Shown here: positions 32,204-41,116 of the stretch, piece after piece
Numbering within the stretch: position 1 is the first letter of the stretch
How the letters are laid out: each line of letters starts with the position of its first letter
Origin: a bacterium
GTDB lineage: Bacteria > Planctomycetota > UBA1135 > UBA2386
Length of the DNA stretch: 64,000 nucleotides
Direction: 5' to 3'
Assembly (NCBI GenBank): GCA_024743115.1
Contig: JANSXC010000017.1
Span: forward strand, 88,942 to 152,941
Position numbers and translations under genes: made by a program
The notes under the pieces: model-generated
The model's database searches: none
The model's input: the letters and a program-made list of their open reading frames with translations, nothing else
Told to the model about the DNA's origin: nothing

Positions 32204-35200
32204 TCGAGTCCTCGCATGCGGGCGATGAGCGCCGCGGTGCCCGCAACCCGAAAGCCGATCCGCTGCAGCCGCGGATCCGGGCGCGTCGAGAGCAGATCGC
32301 GGCCGTCCCGCCGCAGCTGTTCGGTCCGCAACACCCCGGGAACCGACGCCGGCACGTGCTCGAGCGCGCGGGGGTCGAGTCTTTGACCGGAGCTGCGCAG
32401 CAGCCCCGCCGACTCGCCGAGCGCCAGGCCACGTACGACGCCGAACGTGCGCAGCGAATCGGCGAGGCCCGGTGGCGGCACGATCGCACCGCTCGCGAAA
32501 CCCGCAACCCGCGTCAGGTGATCTTCGTGGTCGGCGATCCAGTCCTCGAGCAGCAGGCGCTGCTCCGGAACGTTCGGCAGGTCCCCGACCCACTCGCGTA
32601 CACCGAAGTCGAGCCCGCCGATCTCGGCGCCGAACCGCCCCGGCACCCGGTCGCCGGCGGCCCACGAGTCTTCGACGGCGAGCGGGCGGCCCGCGGCGAA
32701 CGCGCGGATCGCCGCGCGGAATGCGGACATCCGAACCGGTTCACCGTGCGCCGCCGCACCGTTGCAGGCCGGCTGCGTCGCATCTCCGAACGCCGCGAGT
32801 TCGAGTTCGGCGCCCATCGGCAGGCGGAAGAGTTCCGGATCCCCGGCCAGCGCCACGCCGAGCAACCGGCAGCAGCAGTAGGCCTGGAAGAAGTCGATGC
32901 CGGCGAGCAATGCGTTCGGGACGGCTTCGTTGCCGTCATTCTGAAGCGCCGCGGGCAGCAGCTGCGCGGGCGTGAGCCGCTCGGCGCCTAGCGGGTCGTC
33001 GGTGTGCACGAGCCGGCTCACCGGGATGTCGCCGCGCCGCGCGAGGCCCTGCGCGACGATTGCGCGCACCTCGGCCGTGGTGAGTTCGCGATCCTGGAGC
33101 ACGAGGTCGCGCATGTTGCGCACCGCGACCGCAGCCTGCGGCCGGAACAGCGTGCGTGACGGGGCCAGCTCGGGCACGGGTTCGGCGAACGGGTGGTCCG
33201 GCGCGAGAACGGGCACGAGCCGAATCTCGGCAAGCACGCCGCCGAACTCGCCGTCGAGCAGTGCCAGTTCACCGAGCTGAACGGTGCGCAACGTCGACCT
33301 GGTCGTGCGCAACGTCAGTAACAGGGGATACCTGCCGCTCGGCGTGATGACCTGCGCGTCGATCGTATGGGCGAGCCCCTCGGCGTAACGCGCCCGCGGC
33401 AGGTCGCTGATCCGCGCCGCCGCGCGCCACACGACGAACGGCAGATCGAACGTCGCGATCGCGGCCTGATCCGCCACGGTCTCGACCGTGCTCGCGACGA
33501 GTTCGTTCTCGGACAGGCTCAAGCGCAGCGCGCCGGCGTCAGCCGCCTCGTACGGCAACGGCAACCGCAGCCGCAGACGAGCGCCCTGCCCGTGTTCGAC
33601 CAGCAGCTCCTCGCCAATCGGCTCGGGCGGCTGATTGTGCCAGTAGAACTCGGCGACGACGTCGACGTTGCGACCCTGCTCGATCCGCTGCGGCGGTTCG
33701 TGGTCACCGACAAGGGTCCGCACCGGCCGACCGAGCACGTCGACGAGCGAGATCCCGAGCACGTTGTGACCTGGCAGCGGCAGGAGTTCGGGCAGCAGAC
33801 GCCCCAACGGCGACGGCTGCGTCGGCAGCGCCATGGGCGCGAGCGTGACACTGCCGCCGCCGGTCCAGAGCGTGCCGCGCACGTAGTCGAGTAGCTCCGC
33901 GTCGATGCTCCAGCCGGCACCCTCGCGATAACCGTCACCGCTGCGCTCGAGCACACCCGCCTGCTCCAATCCCGACAGGAAGCGGCTGGCCGGCGTCGCG
34001 ACCCGCAGCTCGATCACCCCCGGCAGCACGCGCAATGCCACTGTTTCTCGCACCCGCGAAGCCGTCGGCATGTCGCGTTCTTCGAGTTCGACATCGAGCC
34101 GGTAACGCCCGGCAGGCACGGCGTGAAACGTCAACGCAGTCAGCCCATCGTTCCGCCGCTCGAACTCCACAGCGGACTCCGGCACCCCCGCCGCGAGCGA
34201 GGTGAGCGACATGGCTCGCACCTCGAACGCCGGCGAGCATCGCAGCACGGCCTTGGCGCCACCCTCGGCGATCACGAGTTCTTCGCCGACGGTGGCGAAG
34301 CTCGGCCTCTCGCCGAGAAACGCGACGCCGAGCGTGCGGTCACGCACCGTGCACACGAACCGCCGTTCCCCCCGGTTGCCGAATCGGTCGATCACCTCGA
34401 ACTCGTATTGCCCGGATTCGAATGCGAGTGCGCTGGATTGACCGGAGCCGTTCGGCGTGTCGGAGCCGTTCGGCTGGGGCACGATCCGAGGCGCGATCTC
34501 GAGGTCGTGGACCCGTTCGTTCCCGAGCTTCCGGCGCAGCATCTCGCGGCCCTCGAGATCCCGGACCACGAGCTCGCAGCCCGGCTCGCGTGCCGACAAC
34601 TCGACACGCAGTCGCACGGTGCCACCGATGCTCGCCAACGCCGTCTCGCCGGCCGGACCGGTCACGGCCGTGACGAACGGCGCCCGCACGTCCGTCCAGG
34701 GCAGGCTGGCCACCTCGACCGATCGCACGTTGCCGGCCAGGTCCGTGACCTCGAACCGAATCGCAGCGCCCGGCAACGCCGCGACGCTGTCGACGACCGC
34801 CTCGAGTTCGCCGCCGATCGCGAGCTCGCCGCTCGGCAACTCGCGGGACTCGAGTTCGACGGGCAACTCGCGCACCACACCCTCGGTGTGCTCGACCAGG
34901 AATCTCGCGCTCGCACAACCGATCGCATCCTCGGCGCGCCAATCGACGACGGTCGCGGCGGTCAACGCCGTCGCGCTCTCGTCCCGCAGACTCGCGGCGA
35001 TCGTCGGCGCATCATCGTCCAGCCGCAGACGCAACACACCGAGCGGCGCGCGGCCCGGCACGACGAACGCCAGATCGACCGGTGCCTGCCGACTGCTGTC
35101 GAGCAGGCTCGTGAGCGCCGAACGCCATTCCGGCTGCGCGACGCTCAGCGTGAGCGTGCCACCCGCGTCGTCGACCTCGGGGCGCAGCGGTCGCTGGAGC

Positions 35201-36420
35201 AGGACGGTGCCGCCGCGAGCCACGTCGAGCCGGAGTCGCGCGGGATCGAACCCGCCGAACCGCAGCTGCACCGTCTCGAGGAACTCGCTGCGCAGGTGCA
35301 GCACCGCTCTCGGCAGCTGATCGCGCAACACGAGCGGGCTGCCCGAGACCGAGCGCAGGAACGGTTCCTGCACTTCGAAGAACGCCATGACCGCGAGCAC
35401 CACGGAGACGGCGAGGACCGACAGTGCCGTACGCGCGAGCGCGGGCCGGCGAGCACCGCCGATGGCCAGCAGCTCCCGACGGACCACGGCAGCGGACGGC
35501 GGACGGCCGTCGGGGTCGCGCCGGAGACAGCTCTGGATGAGGGTCTGGAACCGCCGCGGTACACCGGCGACCCCGGGCCAGGATTCGAGCTCTCCCGCGA
35601 CCGCACGCCGGGCCGCGCGCGACGAATCGCGCTCGACGATCGGCGGCTCGCCCGTGAGCAGGAACCACGCCAGTGCCCCGAGCGAGTAGAGGTCCGCGCG
35701 CGGGTCGACCGCGTCGCCCGCGAGCTGCTCCGGCGCGGAGAAGGCGGGGTTGGCGAAGCCACGAAACTCACCGTGCTCGAGCCGCTCGCCGGCCGTGATC
35801 GACACCGAGCGCGCGATACCGAAGTCGAGGACCTTCGCGACCAGCGTGCCGCCGCGTTGCGAGACCATCACGTTCCGCGGCGCGAGATCACAGTGCACGA
35901 GGCCGGCGCCATGGATCGCGACGAGCGCCTCGGCGATCTGCACGAGGATCTCGACGGCATGCGCCGGCGCGAGCGCCCCACGCTTCACGAGCGTATCGAG
36001 CGTGTCGCCTTCGACGAGTTCCATCGCGAGGAACGTGCCGCCGTCCGCCGTCTCGCCGACATCGAGCAGGCGCGCGCAACGCTCGTTGGTCACCGTCGCG
36101 GCGCGGCGGGCCTCGGGCAGCAGTGCCTTCTGATACTCGGGCCGTTCGGAGAATCGTGGGTGCAGCAGCTTGACCGCCACCTTCATCAGCGAACCGACGT
36201 GCTCCGCCTGGAACACGGTGCCGAGGCCCCCGCGACCGAGCACACCCTCGAGTCGATACTTGCCGTCGACCACCGAACCGAGCACGGGGTTGCCGGCATC
36301 GGCTTCGCCGCGACGCGCGGGATAATGCACGCTATCGAGCGGCAGCAGGAACGCGCCACAGTGGCCGCAGCGCTGGGCCGTCGTGGCCGTCACACCCTCG
36401 CACGACAGACAGATGTTCAC
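32200..36420 (-). CDS. Transmembrane Ser/Thr protein kinase with C-terminal FGE-like domain
   Basis: The 1406-residue product starts with a zinc ribbon (Cys4, Cys7, Cys18, Cys21), then a Hanks kinase at about residues 55-320: glycine loop GRGGLGTV, Lys84, Glu103, catalytic HCDLAPRN with Asp178 and Asn183, DFG at 199-201. The catalytic loop lacks the usual lysine of HRDLKPxN. One membrane helix (about 331-348) leads to a roughly 800-residue extracytoplasmic beta-rich region, and the last 250 residues match the SUMF1/FGE fold (GIDFFQAYCCCRLLG, FRLPMGAELELAAFG, GVREWVGDLP, RIGFRVAG). The FGE copper-binding cysteine pair is not evident. The gene starts 24 bp after cinA. Confidence 0.9.
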   Translation of the reverse strand: MNICLSCEGVTATTAQRCGHCGAFLLPLDSVHYPARRGEADAGNPVLGSVVDGKYRLEGVLGRGGLGTVFQAEHVGSLMKVAVKLLHPRFSERPEYQKALLPEARRAATVTNERCARLLDVGETADGGTFLAMELVEGDTLDTLVKRGALAPAHAVEILVQIAEALVAIHGAGLVHCDLAPRNVMVSQRGGTLVAKVLDFGIARSVSITAGERLEHGEFRGFANPAFSAPEQLAGDAVDPRADLYSLGALAWFLLTGEPPIVERDSSRAARRAVAGELESWPGVAGVPRRFQTLIQSCLRRDPDGRPPSAAVVRRELLAIGGARRPALARTALSVLAVSVVLAVMAFFEVQEPFLRSVSGSPLVLRDQLPRAVLHLRSEFLETVQLRFGGFDPARLRLDVARGGTVLLQRPLRPEVDDAGGTLTLSVAQPEWRSALTSLLDSSRQAPVDLAFVVPGRAPLGVLRLRLDDDAPTIAASLRDESATALTAATVVDWRAEDAIGCASARFLVEHTEGVVRELPVELESRELPSGELAIGGELEAVVDSVAALPGAAIRFEVTDLAGNVRSVEVASLPWTDVRAPFVTAVTGPAGETALASIGGTVRLRVELSAREPGCELVVRDLEGREMLRRKLGNERVHDLEIAPRIVPQPNGSDTPNGSGQSSALAFESGQYEFEVIDRFGNRGERRFVCTVRDRTLGVAFLGERPSFATVGEELVIAEGGAKAVLRCSPAFEVRAMSLTSLAAGVPESAVEFERRNDGLTALTFHAVPAGRYRLDVELEERDMPTASRVRETVALRVLPGVIELRVATPASRFLSGLEQAGVLERSGDGYREGAGWSIDAELLDYVRGTLWTGGGSVTLAPMALPTQPSPLGRLLPELLPLPGHNVLGISLVDVLGRPVRTLVGDHEPPQRIEQGRNVDVVAEFYWHNQPPEPIGEELLVEHGQGARLRLRLPLPYEAADAGALRLSLSENELVASTVETVADQAAIATFDLPFVVWRAAARISDLPRARYAEGLAHTIDAQVITPSGRYPLLLTLRTTRSTLRTVQLGELALLDGEFGGVLAEIRLVPVLAPDHPFAEPVPELAPSRTLFRPQAAVAVRNMRDLVLQDRELTTAEVRAIVAQGLARRGDIPVSRLVHTDDPLGAERLTPAQLLPAALQNDGNEAVPNALLAGIDFFQAYCCCRLLGVALAGDPELFRLPMGAELELAAFGDATQPACNGAAAHGEPVRMSAFRAAIRAFAAGRPLAVEDSWAAGDRVPGRFGAEIGGLDFGVREWVGDLPNVPEQRLLLEDWIADHEDHLTRVAGFASGAIVPPPGLADSLRTFGVVRGLALGESAGLLRSSGQRLDPRALEHVPASVPGVLRTEQLRRDGRDLLSTRPDPRLQRIGFRVAGTAALIARMRGLE

Positions 36421-36444
36421 CGCGCGGCCATCATAATGGGCGAA

Positions 36445-37689
36445 TCACTGCAGGAGTGCGCGGAAGACCTCGAACACGGCCCGATCGCGCACGAACTCGC
36501 GCCCGAGATCCGGAATGCGGAGCGTCCAGGCGCGCACGTCGGTCGGCGTGGCGAGCGCGAAGCACACGGTGCCAACGGGCTTCTCGGCGCTGCCGCCACC
36601 TGGACCCGCGATGCCGGACGTCGCGGCCGCGAGGTCGGCGCCCAGGCGTTCTCGCGCACCGGCTGCCATCGCCGATACGACGGGCTCGCTGACCGCACCG
36701 TGCTCGGCGAGCAGATCGGGCTCGACCCCGAGCAGGTCGACCTTGGCATCGTTGTGGTAGGCCACGATGCCGCCGCGCAGGACATCCGATGCGCCAGCAC
36801 TCGCCACGAGCCGCGCCGCGATCTGCCCGCCCGTGCACGACTCGGCCAGCGCGAGCGTGTGACCCAGCTGCCGCAACCGCGCGAGCACGAGCTCGGGCAG
36901 CTCGGCGCGACCCTCGGCGAACAGCCAGTCACCGAGCAGCGGTCGCAGCTCGGCCGCCGTCGCCTCGCACAGCGCCTCCGCCGCGGCCAGCTCGGGAGCC
37001 GTCGCGACGATACGCACCGTGAGCAGGCCACCACTCGCGGTCACGCCAACCGCCGGATTGCGCCCGGGCAACATGTGATCCCCGAGTCGTTCGCCGAGCG
37101 CGGCCTCGGAAGGTCCCAGCACTAGCAGCCGCAGATCCGTCGTCGGCTGCAGCCCGTCGAGCGCCGCGACCGCAGGCCGCACGTGGTCTGAGAACATCGT
37201 GCGCATCTCGCGCGGCACGCCCGGCAACGCGAAGAGGCGCGCGCGTTCGATCGTGATCGCGAAACCCGGCGCCGTGCCGGTCGTGTTGGCCAACACCTCG
37301 CCACCGGTCGGCAGCATCGCCTGCCGGCGGTTACTCTCCGGCACGGGCCGCCGACGCTTCGTCAGCCAGTTCCGGACGTGCTCCCAGCTCGGTTCGTGGA
37401 ACTCGAGTTCGACCCCGAGAATCCGGGCCACGACCTCGCGCGTCCGGTCGTCGAGCGTCGGCCCGAGCCCACCGGTCGCCACCACCACATCGGCGTGGGC
37501 ACAGGCCGCCGCGATCGTCTGCTCGAGGTGATCGGGATCGTCACCGACCACGGTCAGCCGGCGCACGACGAGCCCGAGCCGCTCGAGTTCACCAGCCAGC
37601 CACTTGCTGTTGGTATCCAGCGCGCTGCCGTGAACCAGCTCGTCGCCGATCGCGACGAGCTGCGCCGTCTTCGGTTCCGGAGCGGACAC
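36445..37689 (-). CDS. cinA: CinA-family nicotinamide-nucleotide amidohydrolase
   Basis: The 414-residue product has an N-terminal MoaB/MogA-like domain (IGDELVHGSALDTNSKWLAGEL, ATGGLGPTLDDRTREVVA, GTAPGFAI, LPGVPREMRTMF) and the C-terminal CinA amidase domain (ALAESCTGGQIAARLVASAGASDVLRGGIVAYHNDAK, then SGIAGPGGGSAEKPVGTV). The C-terminal domain deamidates NMN to nicotinate mononucleotide in pyridine-nucleotide salvage. Its start codon directly abuts the tatC stop. Confidence 0.95.
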   Translation of the reverse strand: MSAPEPKTAQLVAIGDELVHGSALDTNSKWLAGELERLGLVVRRLTVVGDDPDHLEQTIAAACAHADVVVATGGLGPTLDDRTREVVARILGVELEFHEPSWEHVRNWLTKRRRPVPESNRRQAMLPTGGEVLANTTGTAPGFAITIERARLFALPGVPREMRTMFSDHVRPAVAALDGLQPTTDLRLLVLGPSEAALGERLGDHMLPGRNPAVGVTASGGLLTVRIVATAPELAAAEALCEATAAELRPLLGDWLFAEGRAELPELVLARLRQLGHTLALAESCTGGQIAARLVASAGASDVLRGGIVAYHNDAKVDLLGVEPDLLAEHGAVSEPVVSAMAAGARERLGADLAAATSGIAGPGGGSAEKPVGTVCFALATPTDVRAWTLRIPDLGREFVRDRAVFEVFRALLQ

Positions 37690-38682
37690 CTAGCTCCCGG
37701 CCTCGGCCCGCTTCGCCTCGACCTGGGCCGCGTACTGCCCTTCCTTCTTGCGACCGAACCAGGTCAGCAGCAGCCCCAGGCCGAACAGGATCACCATCGG
37801 CGTCGCCGTCAACAACATCGACATCGGCTCGGGCGGCGTGAAGATCGCGCCCGCGATGAAGATGATGAGCAACGTGATCCGCCAGTGCTTGCGGAACGTC
37901 GCGTGCGTCACGAGCCCGACCCGCTGCAGCGCCACCATTACGATCGGTAGCTGGAACATCAGCCCCATCGCCACGGTCAGCCAGAACAGCAGCGTGAAGT
38001 ACTGCCCGACCGCCAGCATCGCGCCAACCTGATCGGGGTTCATCAGACTGATGAGGAATCCGAGACTGAACGGCAGCACCACGAAGTAGCCGAACGCCAC
38101 CCCCGAGCCGCACAGCGCCACCATGAACGGGAAGTAGCGATAGAACGCCCGCCGCTCGTGCTTGTACAGCCCCGCCGCCACGAACGCCCACACCTGCCAG
38201 ACCACGAACGGCGACACCAGCACCAGCGCGAACAGGATCGAAGCCAACATGTAGTTGAACATGTCCTCGATCCCGTTGATCGCCACGAGCGTGTAGGGCA
38301 CCACGAACCCCGTCCGAAGCGGCAGAAGGTTCTTGTACTTCTTGTCGCCGGACATGATCGAGTCGAAGTTCTTGCGCGAGTACTTCAGGAACGCCTGCCC
38401 CTCGTCGTCGCCCTCCAACTCCCCGGCCTGCTCCTGCCGCTCGAGCTCGGCAACCCAGTTCTCGAACCCGATCCGCCACTGCACCCGATACGGCTCGGTG
38501 ACGATCTGCTGCACCTCGGTCTTGAACGGCATCACTCCAATGATCGCCACGAAGACCAGCAGCAACGACCGGATCAGCCGCCGCCGCAGCTCATCCAGAT
38601 GATCCCCGAACGACATCCGCGACTGCGCCACCTCATCCACATCGAGCTGCGCCCCGAGATTCGGATCATCGAGCTGAACCAT
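37690..38682 (-). CDS. tatC: Twin-arginine translocase subunit TatC
   Basis: The 330-residue product has the TatC signatures HLDELRRRLIRSL near the N terminus, SPFVVWQVWAFVAAGLYKHERR after the first loop, LPFSLGFLI, and GAIFTPPEPMSMLLTATPM in the last loop, with six membrane segments. TatC binds twin-arginine signal peptides. It is longer than the roughly 250-residue norm because the first periplasmic loop carries a charged insert (WVAELERQEQAGELEGDDEG to DKKYKNLLPLRTG). AAGGTG lies 7 nt before the ATG. It is the first gene of a long reverse-strand run. Confidence 0.95.
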   Translation of the reverse strand: MVQLDDPNLGAQLDVDEVAQSRMSFGDHLDELRRRLIRSLLLVFVAIIGVMPFKTEVQQIVTEPYRVQWRIGFENWVAELERQEQAGELEGDDEGQAFLKYSRKNFDSIMSGDKKYKNLLPLRTGFVVPYTLVAINGIEDMFNYMLASILFALVLVSPFVVWQVWAFVAAGLYKHERRAFYRYFPFMVALCGSGVAFGYFVVLPFSLGFLISLMNPDQVGAMLAVGQYFTLLFWLTVAMGLMFQLPIVMVALQRVGLVTHATFRKHWRITLLIIFIAGAIFTPPEPMSMLLTATPMVILFGLGLLLTWFGRKKEGQYAAQVEAKRAEAGS

Positions 38683-38796
38683 CGCCGATCACCTTAGACC
38701 CTCCCCCCAAAACCCGCAAAGCAGCCCAATCGAGAAGACAGCCACAAGGCGTCCGAATCGCCCCAAAAGCCCCGGTCGCCAAAGGCCAAAATGCAA

Positions 38797-38829
38797 GACG
38801 CCCCGGAGCGCTTCGCGCTCCGGGGCGTC
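38797..38829 (-). terminator. Strong hairpin terminator
   Basis: A perfect 15-bp stem (GACGCCCCGGAGCGC and its complement) with a 3-nt loop lies 122 bp past the stop of the coiled-coil/BRCT-like gene and before tatC. On the reverse strand it is followed by TTGCATTTT. The remaining 268-bp gap shows no gene, so this probably insulates the tatC operon from the gene upstream. Confidence 0.75.
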
Positions 38830-38950
38830 GAGCCCGCACCAATCCGTCGTCGCGTGCGGGCGCCTGTTGGCTTCCCTCGCGCAAACGGTAACGCCCAGCG
38901 GCGACGACAACTCAGCTGCTGAAGAGTCGCGTCCTGGACGCGTCCCGCGT

Positions 38951-40225
38951 CTAGCGGGTCGCGACCAGGTCGCGAATCTTCAGCAGCGGCGCGAACTCCA
39001 CGCGCAGCGCCACGGCCTTCTTGTACTCGTCGGTGTTCTCCAGCGAGGTGAAGCCGTCGCCGTCCTCGGTGACCGGGTCGTTGCCGAGAACGACCGTGTC
39101 GACGCCGGGGCCCATGCGGGTCACGACCTTGTTGCCGAGACGCTTGAGCAGGCTGGCGAGCGTGTCCTTGTTGTAGGGCGCGCTGAAGCGACCCATGAGG
39201 TAGATCGTGCGCGGCATGCCGGGCGTGTAGAGATCGTTGTAGATCAGGTCGCCTTCGCGGATGTAGTCGCCCACCGGATCGGTGATGTTGACGAGCTGCA
39301 CCTCGGCGCGCTCCTGCTCGACGCGGAGGACCTTGGCGTAGCCCTTGACGGTCTCCGAGCGCGGGTTGCGGATGCGGAACATCGTGTCCGGCTGGAGCAG
39401 GTCCTTCTTGCCGAGGTTGATGAACGCGGTGCGAACACCGGTGCGCGCGGCGATGACCTTGCCGTCCGCGACGTTCGCGGGCTTGCGCAGCGACTCACGC
39501 GAGGTCAGCGCCGAGTTGTGGTTCTCGAGCTCGGAGATCTGGCCCTTGAGCTTCTTCTCGCGATCGGCCGACGCCTCGGAGTCGGACAGCATCTTGGCGT
39601 CCTTGTCGACGAGGTTCTGGCGCAGGTTGGTGATCGTGTTGTCCTTCTCGGTCTTGGCGGTCTCGTAGTCCGAGCGCACCTGGTCGAGGTTGGACGCGTA
39701 TTCACGAGCCTTGCTCGAGGCATCCGACGTCGCCGTGCGGAACTTGCCATCGATCTCGGCCTTCTGGTTCATCGCGATGTCGCGCTCCTGCGAGATGTCC
39801 TTGACGCGCTGATCCGCCTGGCTGATGCGTGTGGCCATCGAGGTGAGGACGTTCTCGAGGCCGATCGAGACCGACACGCCGGCGTCGGCGCACTTCTTCT
39901 CGATGAGCTGCTTGATCTCGTCGGGGTTCATCACGCCTTCGGTCGTGATCTGGGCGCCCCCGTAGAGCGACGAGCTGCCGGGACGACCCTTGTATTCACC
40001 GGGCTTGCCGATGACGCGGCCGATGTCCTGGATGTAGTGCTCGATCAGAAGAGCCTGGTCCTTCGCTTCCTGCGCGACGGCCTTGGCCTCGCTCAGCTCC
40101 TTCTCGAGTTCGCCGTTCTTGGTCAGCGTCACGTAGGCGAATCCGAGCGTCCCCAGGAAGATCACCAGGAGAAGCAGGAAGAACATGATCGGGACGTGGG
40201 CGGCGCCGCTCTGGCGATTCTGCAT
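38951..40225 (-). CDS. Membrane-anchored coiled-coil protein with BRCT-like C terminus
   Basis: The 424-residue product starts with a short cytoplasmic tail and one membrane helix (VPIMFFLLLLVIFLGTLGFAYV). Residues about 35-235 form a charged coiled coil. Next comes a beta-barrel-like segment (GKVIAARTGVRTAFINLG, DTMFRIRNP, EGDLIYNDLY), and the last 85 residues have a BRCT-like pattern: IYLMGRFSAPYNKDTLASLLKRLGNKV, VDTVVLGNDP and NTDEYKKAVALRVEFAPLL. ATG at 40225 is used; upstream in-frame residues overlap the promoter. Expression is probably monocistronic, between a clear promoter and the hairpin at 38797-38829. The role is unknown. Confidence 0.7.
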   Translation of the reverse strand: MQNRQSGAAHVPIMFFLLLLVIFLGTLGFAYVTLTKNGELEKELSEAKAVAQEAKDQALLIEHYIQDIGRVIGKPGEYKGRPGSSSLYGGAQITTEGVMNPDEIKQLIEKKCADAGVSVSIGLENVLTSMATRISQADQRVKDISQERDIAMNQKAEIDGKFRTATSDASSKAREYASNLDQVRSDYETAKTEKDNTITNLRQNLVDKDAKMLSDSEASADREKKLKGQISELENHNSALTSRESLRKPANVADGKVIAARTGVRTAFINLGKKDLLQPDTMFRIRNPRSETVKGYAKVLRVEQERAEVQLVNITDPVGDYIREGDLIYNDLYTPGMPRTIYLMGRFSAPYNKDTLASLLKRLGNKVVTRMGPGVDTVVLGNDPVTEDGDGFTSLENTDEYKKAVALRVEFAPLLKIRDLVATR

Positions 40226-40341
40226 TGGAACGTGCTCCAAGGAGGGATGGGGGTCTGTCTTTTGCGGACGGAGAGGGATTCGCGCTTCCGGTCGAGGGCA
40301 CGCCGGAGCCGGGTCGAAACCCGAGGTTCGCGAGGGACGGG

Positions 40342-40371
40342 ATCTTAGGGACGCGGGCAAGGGTCGGTCAA
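40342..40371 (-). promoter_or_regulatory. Sigma70-type promoter for the coiled-coil/BRCT-like gene
   Basis: On the reverse strand TTGACC (40371-40366) is followed after 18 bp by TAAGAT (40347-40342). The -35 is identical to that of the rpsB promoter in this window. The predicted leader is about 110 nt. The element lies in the 193-bp divergent gap with coaE. Confidence 0.6.
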
Positions 40372-40418
40372 GGCAGCGCCTGGGCTTCGACTTGCCAGCG
40401 CAGGAAGTCTACCCCAGG

Positions 40419-41078
40419 ATGGCGGACATGGCCCAGAACGAGAATCCCGCACAGCCCGTAGGGGCCGGATTTCGGCCTCTGCGGCCCGTAATCCTCGGTA
40501 TCACGGGCGGCGTGGCAGCGGGGAAATCCACCGTCGCGGGGCTGTTCCGGGCCCGCGGCCTGGCCCATGTGGACGCCGACCAGGTCGCCCGGGAGGTCAC
40601 GGCCGAGCCCGAGATTCTCGCTCGGCTGGCCGAGCGCTTCGGCTCCGAGGTCGTGACGGCTGCCGGTCTGGACCGCGCCGCCATGGCGCGGCTGGTCTTC
40701 GCCGAGCCGGGGCGCCGCGCCGAGCTCGAATCGATCCTGCACCCCCCGATCCGCGCTCGGATCCTCGCGACGCTCGACGAACACCGCACCGCGGGCCGCT
40801 CCGTGCTGCTCGATGCCCCCCAGCTGCACGAGACCGGACTGGTCGAGTTCTGCGACGCGACCGTCTTCGTCGCGACGAGACTCGCCACGCGGCAGCAGCG
40901 CGCCGCCGCGCGCGGCTGGGACGACGGCGAGCTCGAACGGCGCGAGGCGGCGCAACTGCCACTCGACGTGAAAAAGCAGCGCGCGTGCCATACGATCCCC
41001 AACGATGGCGACCTGACGGCAACCGCCGCCGCGGTCGATCGCGTGCTCGCAGCGCTCGCTGCGAAGGAGAGCCGCTGA
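40419..41078 (+). CDS. coaE: Dephospho-CoA kinase
   Basis: The 219-residue product has the P-loop ILGITGGVAAGKST after an N-terminal extension of about 22 residues, HVDADQVARE, FAEPGRRAELESILHPPIRARI, and LLDAPQLHETGL where CoaE has LLVPLLFE. It performs the last step of CoA synthesis. Two ATGs (40419 and 40428) are possible; AGGAAG lies 11 nt before the first. The rho gene starts 38 bp downstream on the same strand. Confidence 0.9.
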   Translation: MADMAQNENPAQPVGAGFRPLRPVILGITGGVAAGKSTVAGLFRARGLAHVDADQVAREVTAEPEILARLAERFGSEVVTAAGLDRAAMARLVFAEPGRRAELESILHPPIRARILATLDEHRTAGRSVLLDAPQLHETGLVEFCDATVFVATRLATRQQRAAARGWDDGELERREAAQLPLDVKKQRACHTIPNDGDLTATAAAVDRVLAALAAKESR

Positions 41079-41116
41079 CCGACCGAGTGCCCCATCGGCA
41101 TCCCAGACGAGCAACC

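Noticed and set aside
34123..37125. 1000-codon open frame on the forward strand
   Set aside because: It lies antisense to the kinase and cinA genes, whose products match families along their length. Its translation is Arg/His-rich without domain patterns, as expected for the opposite strand of GC-rich genes.
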